DNA of 64,000 nucleotides from Phenylobacterium deserti. GTDB lineage: Bacteria; Pseudomonadota; Alphaproteobacteria; Caulobacterales; Caulobacteraceae. Positions 41,534 to 50,143 of this stretch are shown one piece after another. The notes beneath the pieces were generated by a model. It worked only from the letters and a program-made list of their open reading frames with translations. It had not been told where the DNA came from and ran no database searches. Position numbers and translations under genes: made by a program. Each line of letters starts with the position of its first letter. Within the stretch, counting starts at the first letter, position 1. Location: NCBI GenBank assembly GCA_943332615.1, contig CALQQB010000006.1, forward strand, positions 1-64,000, written 5' to 3'.

Positions 41534-42154
41534 TCACTCCAGCCTGTGATAGACCAGCGTCAGCCCCGAGGTGCTGGCCCGGGCCTCGCTGGTCGGCACC
41601 GCCGGGTCCAGAACCGCGCGCGCCGACTGCGTCAGCAGCACCTGCCCCACCTGGGCCATGTCCTCGCCGAGCTTCGAGGTCAGGTTCACCTCGTCGCCGA
41701 ACAGGTCCTCGCCAGCCACCACCAGGATGTCGCCGTAGCCGATGCCGATCGAGGCGTAGAGGTGCAGGCCCGCCGGCAGATCGATGTTGGCCGCGCTCAG
41801 CCGCCGCATGATTTCTCGGGCCGCGGCCACCGCGGCCTCCACCGTGGGGAACAGGCAGTAGAGGTTGTCGGCTTCGGCCTTCAGCAGGGTCCCGCCCTGG
41901 GCGTCGATCGCCGGACCGGCCAGCAGGCGCATCTGGTGGATCATCACCAGGAAGGCCACCACCCCATGCACCTGGGTGGTCCGCGAGAAGCCGCTCATGT
42001 CCAGCACGAGCACCGCGTGGCGGGCGGTGAAATCCCGCCTGATGGCCTCGGAAAGCTCGTCCCGCCGCGCCGGCTCCGAGATGATCCGGGTTAGCAAGGC
42101 CTGCAGCCGTTCGCCGGCGCTTAACCCGTCCGGGCCTGTCGAACCGTGGCTCAT
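41534..42154 (-). CDS. class III adenylate/guanylate cyclase-like protein
   Basis: 206 residues, essentially one cyclase catalytic domain. Metal-binding Asp in LVLDMSGFSRTT, substrate-type residues in LKAEADNLYCLF, and the DEVNLTSKLGED segment. The usual second metal Asp and transition-state Arg/Asn cannot be checked by eye. ATG 42154 has GGAAGG eight bases upstream; the long upstream frame overlaps the M50 gene antisense and is not real. It could make cAMP or be an inactive sensor. Confidence 0.75.
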   Translation of the reverse strand: MSHGSTGPDGLSAGERLQALLTRIISEPARRDELSEAIRRDFTARHAVLVLDMSGFSRTTQVHGVVAFLVMIHQMRLLAGPAIDAQGGTLLKAEADNLYCLFPTVEAAVAAAREIMRRLSAANIDLPAGLHLYASIGIGYGDILVVAGEDLFGDEVNLTSKLGEDMAQVGQVLLTQSARAVLDPAVPTSEARASTSGLTLVYHRLE

Positions 42155-42277
42155 CCGGCCTGCCTTCCACATAACCTTGCCCCCGGCGGGACGACGACCG
42201 ATACCCTGGGCCGCTTGCACGCCACAAGTCACGGGACCGATGAACCTGCACCTGCTTTCCCTTCGCAAGATCGCCCC

Positions 42278-43048
42278 GTGACCGCCGCCACCGTCGCCGC
42301 GCCCAAGCCGCCGAACAACCTGGTGGGCCTGGCCGTGTTCGCGGCCTTTCTGGGCCTTGGCGCGCTGCTGCAGGTCGCGGGCGGGACGAAGTCCCCGCTC
42401 GCCTTCGGCTTCATCCTGCTGGGCTGGATCCTGGCGGTGATGGCCCACGAGTTCGCCCACGCCTTCACCGCCCACCTGGGCGGCGACATCACCATCCGCG
42501 CCAAGGGCTACCTGGCCTTCGATCCCCGCCGCTATGTCGATGTCGGGACCAGCCTGGTGATCCCGCTGATCGCACTGGCCATGGGCGGCATCGGCTTCCC
42601 GGGCGCGGCGGTCTACCTGCGCAACGACCTGATCCGCAGCCGCGGCTGGCGCGCCGCCGCCGCGCTGGCCGGACCGGGCGCGACGCTGATCGTCCTGCTG
42701 GTCCTGGCCTGTGGGCTGAACCTCTGGTCCCGGGCGGCGTTCCCCGGCCCGCTGTTCCAGGCGCTGGCGATGCTGGCCTTTCTCCAGGCCACCGCGCTGA
42801 TCCTCAACCTGCTGCCGATTCCCGGCCTCGACGGCTTCGGCGCGATCCGCCCCTTCCTGCCCGCAGCCTGGCGACCGGCCATCCAGAAGGCCGAGGGCCT
42901 GGCGATGGTCGGGCTGCTGCTATTGCTGTTCCTGGTCCCGGGGGCCAGCGGCCTTCTGGTCGGGTCGGCGGCCAGCCTGACCGCGGCGCTGGGCGTGCCG
43001 CGCGAGGCCATCGCCGCCGGCTGGGACGCCTTCCATTTCTGGCGCTGA
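42278..43048 (+). CDS. M50-family intramembrane metalloprotease
   Basis: 256 residues with several membrane helices. The zinc motif is HEFAH (~52-56) and the third ligand is Asp in NLLPIPGLDGF (~190). Short M50B-type protease, likely cleaving membrane anti-sigma factors or transmembrane segments. Start GTG 42278 keeps only the conserved part; the frame runs further upstream through the cyclase leader. Convergent neighbours suggest it is not in an operon with ruvC (49 bases downstream). Confidence 0.85.
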   Translation: MTAATVAAPKPPNNLVGLAVFAAFLGLGALLQVAGGTKSPLAFGFILLGWILAVMAHEFAHAFTAHLGGDITIRAKGYLAFDPRRYVDVGTSLVIPLIALAMGGIGFPGAAVYLRNDLIRSRGWRAAAALAGPGATLIVLLVLACGLNLWSRAAFPGPLFQALAMLAFLQATALILNLLPIPGLDGFGAIRPFLPAAWRPAIQKAEGLAMVGLLLLLFLVPGASGLLVGSAASLTAALGVPREAIAAGWDAFHFWR

Positions 43049-43096
43049 CACCCTTCCGGCTGACGGAACCGCGGCGATAGGGCATCTTCGGAACAG

Positions 43097-43594
43097 ATGA
43101 TGAACCCGCCGATTCGCATCCTGGGTCTTGACCCCGGCCTCCGCCGCACCGGCTGGGGCGTGATCGTGTCCGAGGGCACGCGGTTGAGCCACATCGCCCA
43201 CGGTGTCATCGCCCCGGACACGACCTTGCCTTTCGCCGAGCGCCTGCTGGTGCTGTTCAACGGCATCGAGGCCGTGATCTCCGAGCATGCCCCGCATGAG
43301 GCCGCAGTCGAAGAAACCTTCATGAACACCAACGCCCAGTCGGCCCTGAAGCTGGGCCACGCCCGCGCCATGGCGCTGCTGGTCCCCGCCCGCGCTGGGC
43401 TCCCCGTCGCCGAATACGCCGCCACGGTGGTCAAGAAAGCCGTGGTCGGTACGGGCGGCGCCGACAAGGCCCAGGTCAGCTGGATGATCGCCCGCCTGCT
43501 GCCCACGGCCGGAAAGACCGTCGCCGACGCCGCCGACGCCCTGGCCGTCGCTATCGCCCATGCCCACGGCCGCACCGTGCGGCGGGTAGCTTAG
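43097..43594 (+). CDS. ruvC: Holliday junction resolvase RuvC
   Basis: 165 residues. RILGLDPGLRRTGWGVI carries the first catalytic Asp, AAVEETFMNTNAQSALKLGHARA the Glu pair and DNA-binding loop, and DAADALAVAIAHAH the C-terminal acidic residues. It resolves Holliday junctions with RuvAB. ruvA and ruvB do not follow; the next kilobase is decayed sequence and then a chemoreceptor. Alphaproteobacteria usually have ruvCAB together, so the operon seems split here. Confidence 0.95.
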   Translation: MMNPPIRILGLDPGLRRTGWGVIVSEGTRLSHIAHGVIAPDTTLPFAERLLVLFNGIEAVISEHAPHEAAVEETFMNTNAQSALKLGHARAMALLVPARAGLPVAEYAATVVKKAVVGTGGADKAQVSWMIARLLPTAGKTVADAADALAVAIAHAHGRTVRRVA

Positions 43595-43815
43595 CGAAGC
43601 CGGGGCGGGCAACGCCGAGCGCTTCGGCGCCCGGGGCCTGACCGCGGGGATCAGATCGGCGGTGGCGTTGAACACGGCCACCAGAGGCTTGCCCTCCGGC
43701 GCGTCCTCGGCGCGCGCCTGGGGGCGGCCCGGTTCAGACCTACGAGCAGGGCCAGGATTGGGACGGCCGTACGCCGCCGCGCGAGCGGCAGCACCCGTTG
43801 ATCCGGCATACTCTA
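43595..43815 (-). pseudogene. small frameshifted gene remnant
   Basis: On the minus strand one frame gives a signal-like stretch (RRRTAVPILALLVGLN) and the next frame gives EDAPEGKPLVAVFNATADLI then PAVRPRAPKRSAL. The two read as one small secreted protein with a frameshift near 43720. No family recognised; it could also be chance. Confidence 0.4.
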
Positions 43816-43993
43816 CGCCTGGTCGTTGCGGTTCTCAGAGTAAAAAATGCTCTTCAATAAGATTATCTTTGCCGAAACCGCGGAAGTTCGCGACAATTGA
43901 TAGTAAATAGAAACTTTCTCGGAGTCGCGCTGTCGCGCTTACCCTGGCCGGCCGCTTGCCGGATACCGAAGGCGCGCGTCAGAAGGGTACAGC

Positions 43994-44400
43994 ATGACCC
44001 AATCCCGGACCGTCTTCCTGCTCCTCGTGGCCCTGGCTCCCGCCGCCCAGGCGGCGACGCCGCCTCGCAGATCGAAGTCTCGGCGCCCCGCGATTTCGAC
44101 CTGCCGCGCTTGATCGCCGTCTCGACGGCAAAAGAGCCGACGATTCATGGCTCTATCTGCGTGGCGCCGGGCGCAGGCCGCCCTATGCGGTGGCGGTGCT
44201 TGCGCAACGGGCGGACTTGAACGGCCAGGACCTCGGGTCGGCCCGCATCGTCCTGCAGACGCATCTCGGCGCCCGCAGCTAGCGCTGCGCGTTCTATGAC
44301 CTTCAGACCACCTGGGTGATACAGTCGATGGACTCGATCCGGATCTGTGCCGGCCGGAGGTCGGAGGCGCGCTGCCGGCCGGTCGCCGGCGCAGATTAAG
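43994..44400 (+). pseudogene. frameshifted secreted protein remnant
   Basis: ATG 43994 begins MTQSRTVFLLLVALAPAAQA, a good signal peptide, but its frame ends at 44112. The neighbouring frame continues with QIEVSAPRDFDLPRLIAVS and a third has LNGQDLGSARIVLQTHLGA then CAFYDLQTTWVIQSMDSIR. The pieces look like one protein broken by at least two frameshifts. Upstream at 43830-43920 is an AT-rich, promoter-like stretch. Confidence 0.6.
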
Positions 44401-44578
44401 CTGGCAGCCGCCTGACCGAGGCGGCGCTACCCAGCTAGAGTAACGGGCCGGCCTTTCGCGTATCCAGAGCAGTTTTACGGCTTTCGATGACTCAGACGTC
44501 TCCGAACTGACCTGACATCCTTAACCCGACATTATCGCTGGCGTGGTTCCCTGCCTTACGGTGTTCAGGGAATTTGCT
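44401..44578. other. leader region of the chemoreceptor gene
   Basis: Non-coding. Contains a moderately AT-rich segment (44460-44530) where a promoter would be expected. The start ATG 44579 is preceded by AGGGA. No sigma-54 or EcfG motif was seen. Confidence 0.3.
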
Positions 44579-46462
44579 ATGGCAGTTGCAGTCAGGGTTT
44601 CGCGGCCCCGCGCGATCGAGCGTCTGGTGACCGGGGTCGTCGTCACCCTTGTGATGTTCGCGGTGGGCGCGGCGGCGATCAATGCCGGGATCGAAATCAC
44701 GGCGCGCAAGGCCCGGATCACAGAGAACGCGCGCGACGCCAGCGAGGCCGCGGCGATGTTCGAACTGGTGGCCCTCAGCAAGCAGATCCAGCTCGACGTG
44801 GTCCAGGTGCAGCAGTTCCTGACCGCTGTGTCGGCGACCCGCGGCCTGGATGGCCTCGATGACGGCTGGGCGGAGTCGGCCGACCACGCCCGGGCCTTCA
44901 AACGTGACACCGCCCGCGCCCGCCTCCTGGCCGCCCAGCTTGACGACAAGGCCCTGGAACGCGCGCTGGACGGCGCAGACGCCGCTTTCCCCGCCTTCTA
45001 CGAGACAGGCCAGCGCATGGCGCATGCCTATGTTGATGGCGGCCCGACGGCTGGAAACGCGCTGATGGCTGAATTCGACGGCTCCGCCGCCCGCTTGACC
45101 CAGTCGCTCGAGGCCACGCGGGGCGCGATGGCCCGGCTGCTGAAGGAATCGGCGATCTCCGACAGGTCGTTGGAAGAAAGCATGGGCCAGCGCCAGCTGA
45201 TCCTGCTGACGATCGGGGCCGCGGTCGCCACCACCGTGGGCGGGCTGGTGGTCATCCTGATATTGCGCCGCAAGTTTCTGAGCCCCTTGGGCAGCCTCGT
45301 CGACTACATGAAGCAGCTCGCGGACGGCCACTACGAGCATCCGGTTCCCGTGCCCCAGTCCCCGGACGAGCTCGGCGCCATGGCGACCTCCATCGCCGTC
45401 TTCCGCGAGGCCGCCATGGAGCGCCGGGAGGCGCGGCTGGCCCGAGACTCCGAGCGCGAAGCCGAGGATGCCGCCCGGCTCGACCGCGCGCGCGAACGCG
45501 ACGTTGCGGAACGTGAGCGGATCGCCGCCGTCTCGGCGCTGGCCGATGGGCTTGCACGGATGTCCGAAGGGGACCTGACCTTCCGGATCGACGCCCGCCT
45601 GGCGCCGGACTATGAGCGGCTGAAGAACGACTTCAACGGCGCCGCCGCCAAGCTGGGGGCCGCGATCGGCGACATCGGCGCCGCCTCGGGACTGGTCGGC
45701 TCCAGCTCCGAGGAAATCGCCACGGTCTCCAGCCACCTGTCGCGCCGCACGGAATCCCAGGCGGCGAGCCTGGAGGAAACCGCCGCCGCCCTGGACCAGA
45801 TCACCGCCACCGTAAAGAGCACCGCCGTACGCGCCGGAGAGGCCCGGGACGTGATCGCCCAGACGCGTCACGACGCGCGCGAGACCGACGAAGTCCTTAC
45901 CGCCGCCGTGACGGCCGTGAACGAGATCGAGACCTCGTCGAAGCAGATCGGTCAGATCATCGGCGTGATCGACGAGATCGCCTTCCAGACCAACCTGCTG
46001 GCGCTCAATGCCGGCGTCGAGGCGGCCCGCGCCGGCGACGCCGGGCGGGGCTTCGCGGTGGTGGCCTCCGAGGTGCGCGCCCTGGCGCAACGCTCGGCCG
46101 CCGCCGCCAAGGAGATCAAGGCCCTGATCGCCACCTCCTCCGACCGGGTCAGCGAGGGCGTCAGCCTCGTCACCCAGACCGGAAAGGCGCTCGGCCGGAT
46201 GCTGACGCGGATCGAATCCATGTCGGGGATCGTCGCCTCCATCTCCACCTCGGCCGGCGAGCAGGCGACCGGCCTGTCGCAGATCAACTCGGCGGTGAAC
46301 CAGATGGACCAGATCACCCAGCAGAACGCCGCCATGGTCGAGCAGGCCGCCGCCGCGGCCTACTCCCTGAAGGACCAGTTTGGCGCCCTGTCCGACCTCG
46401 TCGGAACCTTCCGCACCCCCGACGCCGGCGCCGGCACGCCGTTGGCGCGCCGGGCAGCCTGA
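44579..46462 (+). CDS. methyl-accepting chemotaxis protein
   Basis: 627 residues. One membrane helix at ~18-40 (LVTGVVVTLVMFAVGAAAI), a ~160-residue helical ligand region, a second helix at ~210-235 (LILLTIGAAVATTVGGLVVILILRR is split here), a HAMP domain, a long linker with DGLARMSEGDLTFRID (second HAMP-like) and the signalling tip IDEIAFQTNLLALNAGVEAARAG. No C-terminal CheR/CheB pentapeptide. Chemoreceptor without adjacent che genes. ATG 44579 chosen for its Shine-Dalgarno. Confidence 0.93.
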   Translation: MAVAVRVSRPRAIERLVTGVVVTLVMFAVGAAAINAGIEITARKARITENARDASEAAAMFELVALSKQIQLDVVQVQQFLTAVSATRGLDGLDDGWAESADHARAFKRDTARARLLAAQLDDKALERALDGADAAFPAFYETGQRMAHAYVDGGPTAGNALMAEFDGSAARLTQSLEATRGAMARLLKESAISDRSLEESMGQRQLILLTIGAAVATTVGGLVVILILRRKFLSPLGSLVDYMKQLADGHYEHPVPVPQSPDELGAMATSIAVFREAAMERREARLARDSEREAEDAARLDRARERDVAERERIAAVSALADGLARMSEGDLTFRIDARLAPDYERLKNDFNGAAAKLGAAIGDIGAASGLVGSSSEEIATVSSHLSRRTESQAASLEETAAALDQITATVKSTAVRAGEARDVIAQTRHDARETDEVLTAAVTAVNEIETSSKQIGQIIGVIDEIAFQTNLLALNAGVEAARAGDAGRGFAVVASEVRALAQRSAAAAKEIKALIATSSDRVSEGVSLVTQTGKALGRMLTRIESMSGIVASISTSAGEQATGLSQINSAVNQMDQITQQNAAMVEQAAAAAYSLKDQFGALSDLVGTFRTPDAGAGTPLARRAA

Positions 46463-46492
46463 CACTAAGGTCGGGGGACTGGCTCTGATACC

Positions 46493-46822
46493 TCAGGGCC
46501 AGTCGAGCTTCCGGCGCGGCTCGGCTTCATAGGTCCCCGGCGCATACCGCTTCGGCGCCAGTTGCGCGCAGCGCCGGTGCGCCACGTCCTCCACCTTCTC
46601 CAGCCGCCGCAGCGACCGCCGCTCGCCGCCCCGCCAGGGCGTCGACCGCGCCGCCTCGCAGGCCAGCCGGTAAAACCCCGCCGCCTTCGCCGCCAGGTAC
46701 ATCTGGACGAACGCCGGATCGGCCCGCATCCAGTTGTACACCGTGCCAACGCACGGCGCATCCGGCGCGCGGCAGACCTGTTGCAGCGACTGGCCCGCCA
46801 CCACCCCGTTCCTCACCCGCAC
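46493..46822 (-). CDS. phage terminase small subunit-like HTH protein
   Basis: 109 residues. GQSLQQVCRAPDAPCVGTVYNWMRADPAFV is a helix-turn-helix of the terminase small subunit type (Q/SLxEVC...TVYxWxxxDPxF), followed by a basic region with GFYRLACEAARS. No other phage genes are near. A second such ORF (47746-48039) lies on the other side of the nitroreductase, reading outwards. Confidence 0.5.
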   Translation of the reverse strand: MRVRNGVVAGQSLQQVCRAPDAPCVGTVYNWMRADPAFVQMYLAAKAAGFYRLACEAARSTPWRGGERRSLRRLEKVEDVAHRRCAQLAPKRYAPGTYEAEPRRKLDWP

Positions 46823-46838
46823 CAGCGAGGAGGTGAGT

Positions 46839-47525
46839 CTACGCCGCCTCGTCGCCGAAGCCGACGAACACGGCGGCCTCGGCCACGGACTTGCGTTCGG
46901 ACACCACGGCGTTTGCCGGGAAGCTTTCGTCCGGCCAGCCCAGGGCGATGCTTTTCATGATCACCTGATCGTCGGCGATGCCGGCGTGCTCGCGCACCAC
47001 CGGGGACTGCATGATGCCCTGGCTGTTGATCACCGCGCCCAGTCCGCGAGACCAGGCGGCGTTGACCAGGGCGGTCGCCACCGCGCCGCAGTCGAAGGGC
47101 GTGTCGTCACTGCCGTCCAGCACGCGGTCGTAGGTCACGATCACGCAGACCGGAGCGTCGAACTGGCGGAAGCCGCGCAGCACCCAGTCCTGGCGCATGT
47201 CCTTGTCGTCGCGCGCGATGCCCATGGCGGAGAACAACTGCTTGGCGACGCCAACCTGCCGGTCGCGGTGCAGACCCGCAAAGGCCTGGCCGGTGCGGAA
47301 CTCGCGCGATTGCGGAACACCCGCCACCGTCCGCTCGGTGTTGCCGGCGCGGATCCGGTCCAGCGGTTCGCCGGTGACGATGTAGAAATTCCACGGCTGG
47401 GTGTTCATCGACGACGGCGCGCGCATCGCCAGGCCGATGATTTCCTCGATCAGCGCCCTGGGCACTGGATCGGGCTTGTAACCGCGGATGCTTCGGCGAC
47501 CGAGGATGACGTCGTCGAACTGCAT
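46839..47525 (-). CDS. nitroreductase-family flavoprotein
   Basis: 228 residues. RRSIRGYKPDPVPRALIEEI at the start is the FMN-binding signature, with RAPSSMNTQPWNF, a variable middle and LGAVINSQGIMQSPVVREH and GWPDESFPAN near the end. Reduces nitro or quinone compounds with NAD(P)H. Located between two terminase-like ORFs, suggesting it moved as cargo, but this is only context. Confidence 0.9.
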   Translation of the reverse strand: MQFDDVILGRRSIRGYKPDPVPRALIEEIIGLAMRAPSSMNTQPWNFYIVTGEPLDRIRAGNTERTVAGVPQSREFRTGQAFAGLHRDRQVGVAKQLFSAMGIARDDKDMRQDWVLRGFRQFDAPVCVIVTYDRVLDGSDDTPFDCGAVATALVNAAWSRGLGAVINSQGIMQSPVVREHAGIADDQVIMKSIALGWPDESFPANAVVSERKSVAEAAVFVGFGDEAA

Positions 47526-47745
47526 TTAGGACCCCTGAGATAGCTCGGTTTCAATCGCCAGCGCGGTATCAGCTTCACTCTGACCGGCCGCGCAAGCCCG
47601 CAGAGGGCGCGCCGTGTTCGGAACCCGGAGCCCGCTTGCCGACCCGATTTAGCCGCATCGCATGACCAAGTCGACGGGCCCGTCCCGATCCTGAGCCCGA
47701 GGGGCTGAAGCTGCGGCTGGTCGCGCGCCTGCGGGGAGGGGGCTG

Positions 47746-48039
47746 GTGTCGGCGGTGTGCGCGCGGACACTTGTGCGGACGCGGCCGGACTTCGCCGCGG
47801 CGGTGGCGCAGGCGTGCGTGGACCGGGAGGACATCTATCAGGAGCAGACGTACGAGATCGCGATGCAGGCGCACGTGATCGGCGCGCGGGAGGCGCGGCG
47901 GCGGATGGCGCCGCTGTCGAAGCAGCTGACGCGGCTGCGCAAGCGGCCGGGGTGGACGCGGCGGAGATGGTGTTTCGGTTGCGGGGCCGATAAGCCGTCT
48001 CGAACTCTTCGCGGAGTTTCGGTAGGACGTCTCCCATGA
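47746..48039 (+). CDS. terminase small subunit-like ORF, possibly partial
   Basis: Starting GTG 47746, 97 residues. VCARTLVRTRPDFAAAV and ACVDREDIYQEQTYEIA with REARRRMAPLSKQLTRLRKR resemble the C-terminal part of the same HTH family as the 46493 gene. The upstream region (47700-47745) has more of the pattern (LRLVARLRGG) in another frame, so a frameshift may have split it. The last residues overlap the next gene's start. May be a pseudogene. Confidence 0.4.
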   Translation: MSAVCARTLVRTRPDFAAAVAQACVDREDIYQEQTYEIAMQAHVIGAREARRRMAPLSKQLTRLRKRPGWTRRRWCFGCGADKPSRTLRGVSVGRLP

Positions 48040-48812
48040 CCCGCCACATCCGCTTCGACGCCATCGACAATTTCCGAGACTTCGGGGACTACGCCGCCGG
48101 TGCGCGGCGGCTGAAGCGGGGCCTGCTGTATCGCGCGGCGAACCAGGCGATGGCGACTGAAGCGGACCTGGAGAAGCTGGCCGGGCTCAACCTGTCGGTG
48201 ATCGTCGATCTGCGCCGCGCCAACGAGCGGGAGAGGAGCCCCAGCCGGCGCTGGGACGGCTTCGCCGCCGAGGTGATCGAGAACGACATCGGCCAGGACA
48301 GCGCCGACGAATGGTCGACGTTCATCGCGGACTCCGATCTCAGCGTCGGCTCGTTCCACGGCTATATGATGGACTACTATCGCCAGGCGCCGTTCCAGAG
48401 GCGGCACATCGACCTGTACCAGCGCTACTTCCGCGCCCTGGCGGCGACGGAGGGGCCGATCCTGGTGCACTGCGCGGCCGGCAAGGACCGCACGGGTATC
48501 ATCTGCGCGCTCACCCACCACGTGGCGGGCGTCCACGACGACGACATGGTCGCCGACTACCTCCTGACCAATGATCACGACCGCATGGTCGCGCGCCTGC
48601 CCACCATTCGCGAACATGTGACCCAGGCGGCCGGCGGCCGGGTCGCGACCGATGCGGCGCTGATCACGGCGATGCGGGTGGAGGCGGCGTATCTGGAGGA
48701 AGCCTTCGCGGTGATGCGCGAGCAAGCTGGCTCGCTGGACGGATACCTGGACGACGTCCTGGGCCTGGACGCGACCCTGCGCGGGCGCATCCACGACCGG
48801 CTGCTGGCGTGA
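48036..48812 (+). CDS. tyrosine phosphatase (DSP/IphP type)
   Basis: 258 residues. The catalytic P-loop is HCAAGKDRTG (Cys ~146), with ARANxERxxSPSRRW-type region near 65 and a NFRDFGDYAAGARRLKRGLLYRA N-terminus. Likely dephosphorylates Tyr or phospholipids. The gene follows the terminase-like ORF and is 64 bases before the aminotransferase gene on the same strand. Confidence 0.9.
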   Translation: MTRHIRFDAIDNFRDFGDYAAGARRLKRGLLYRAANQAMATEADLEKLAGLNLSVIVDLRRANERERSPSRRWDGFAAEVIENDIGQDSADEWSTFIADSDLSVGSFHGYMMDYYRQAPFQRRHIDLYQRYFRALAATEGPILVHCAAGKDRTGIICALTHHVAGVHDDDMVADYLLTNDHDRMVARLPTIREHVTQAAGGRVATDAALITAMRVEAAYLEEAFAVMREQAGSLDGYLDDVLGLDATLRGRIHDRLLA

Positions 48813-48876
48813 CCCGGTTGCGCTGACGCAGGGTGACGCCGTAGACAACGCGGCCTCGCCAGAGCCCGGAGCCGTC

Positions 48877-50049
48877 ATGCAAAGTTTCCAGCCGCCACAC
48901 CGTGTTCTGATGGGGCCCGGCCCCTCCGACGTCAGCCCGCGCGTGCTGGCCGCTCTGGCGCGGCCGACCATCGGGCACCTGGACCCCGAGTTCCAGGCGC
49001 TGATGGAGGAGATCAAGGGCGCGCTGCAGCGGCTGATGAACGCCCCGGACCATGCCTGTATCCCGCTGCCCGCACCGGGCACGGCCGGCATGGAAGCGGC
49101 GATCATGAACCTGCTGGAGCCCGGCGACCGCGCGGTGATCGCTGTGAACGGGGCGTTCGGCGGGCGGATGGCCGACATGGCCGGGCGCGCGGGCGCCACC
49201 GTGGTGACGGTGGATCACGAATGGGGCAAGCCGGTGGACCCGGACCGGGTGGCCGCCGCCCTGGCCGAGGCGCCGACAAAGGTGCTGGCGTTCGTGCACG
49301 CCGAGACCTCGACCGGCGTGCGCAGCGACGCGGCGACGCTGTGCGCCCTTGCGAAGACCCACAGGGCGCTGTCGATCGTGGACTGCGTGACCTCGCTGGG
49401 CGGGATCCCGGTGGATGTGGCGGCCTGGGGCGCGGATGTCGTCTATTCCGGTACCCAGAAATGCCTATCGGCGCCGCCCGGCCTGTCGCCGATCGCCATC
49501 TCCAAGGCCGCCCAGGCGGCGATCAGCGGGCGCAAGGAAAAGGTCCGGAACTGGCTTTTGGATTTCAACCTGATCATGGCCTACTGGGGCGGTGAGGGCG
49601 GGCGGACCTATCACCACACGGCCCCGATCAACGCCCTCTATGGGCTCCATGAGTCGCTGGTTGCGCTGTTTGAGGAGGGTCATCAGGCAGCGATGGTGCG
49701 CCATGCGCGGACGCATGAGGCGCTGGCGGCTGGGGTCGAGGCCCTGGGGCTGACGTTCCTGGTCGAGCCCAAATGGCGGCTGCCGCAGTTGAACACGGTG
49801 ATCGTGCCGGACGGGGTCGACGAGGCGGCGGTGCGGACCCATGTGCTGAAGGCCTGGGACCTGGAGATCGGCGCCGGCCTGGGGCCGCTGAAGGGCAAGG
49901 TCTGGCGGATCGGGCTGATGGGCGCCTCGGCGACGCCGTGGCATGTGCGGCTGTGCCTGACCGCGCTCAGCGAGGCGCTGGCGGCGCAGGGGGTGCAGAC
50001 CCCGGTGGCGGATGCGATCGCGGCGGCGGACAAGGTATTGGCGGCGTAG
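48877..50049 (+). CDS. class V aminotransferase (alanine/serine-glyoxylate type)
   Basis: 390 residues, PLP enzyme. MGPGPSDVSPRVL is the typical opening, AFVHAETSTGVRSD and IVDCVTSLGGIPVDVAAWG are conserved, and the PLP lysine is in YSGTQKCLSAPPG (~198). HHTAPINALYGLHESL is in the substrate region. It would convert glyoxylate plus alanine or serine to glycine. It precedes the UMF1-type transporter by 94 bases on the same strand. Confidence 0.9.
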   Translation: MQSFQPPHRVLMGPGPSDVSPRVLAALARPTIGHLDPEFQALMEEIKGALQRLMNAPDHACIPLPAPGTAGMEAAIMNLLEPGDRAVIAVNGAFGGRMADMAGRAGATVVTVDHEWGKPVDPDRVAAALAEAPTKVLAFVHAETSTGVRSDAATLCALAKTHRALSIVDCVTSLGGIPVDVAAWGADVVYSGTQKCLSAPPGLSPIAISKAAQAAISGRKEKVRNWLLDFNLIMAYWGGEGGRTYHHTAPINALYGLHESLVALFEEGHQAAMVRHARTHEALAAGVEALGLTFLVEPKWRLPQLNTVIVPDGVDEAAVRTHVLKAWDLEIGAGLGPLKGKVWRIGLMGASATPWHVRLCLTALSEALAAQGVQTPVADAIAAADKVLAA

Positions 50050-50143
50050 GCGGCCCGACGCGGCGTCACCATCGACAAGCCCGCCCGTCTCACTAACGTG
50101 CCCTCATGGCGCCGTCGCGAAGAGCGGCCCGCAAAAGGGGGAT

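Noticed and set aside
44492..46465. 657-residue minus-strand open frame
   Set aside because: Mirror of the chemoreceptor gene, whose domains are clear.
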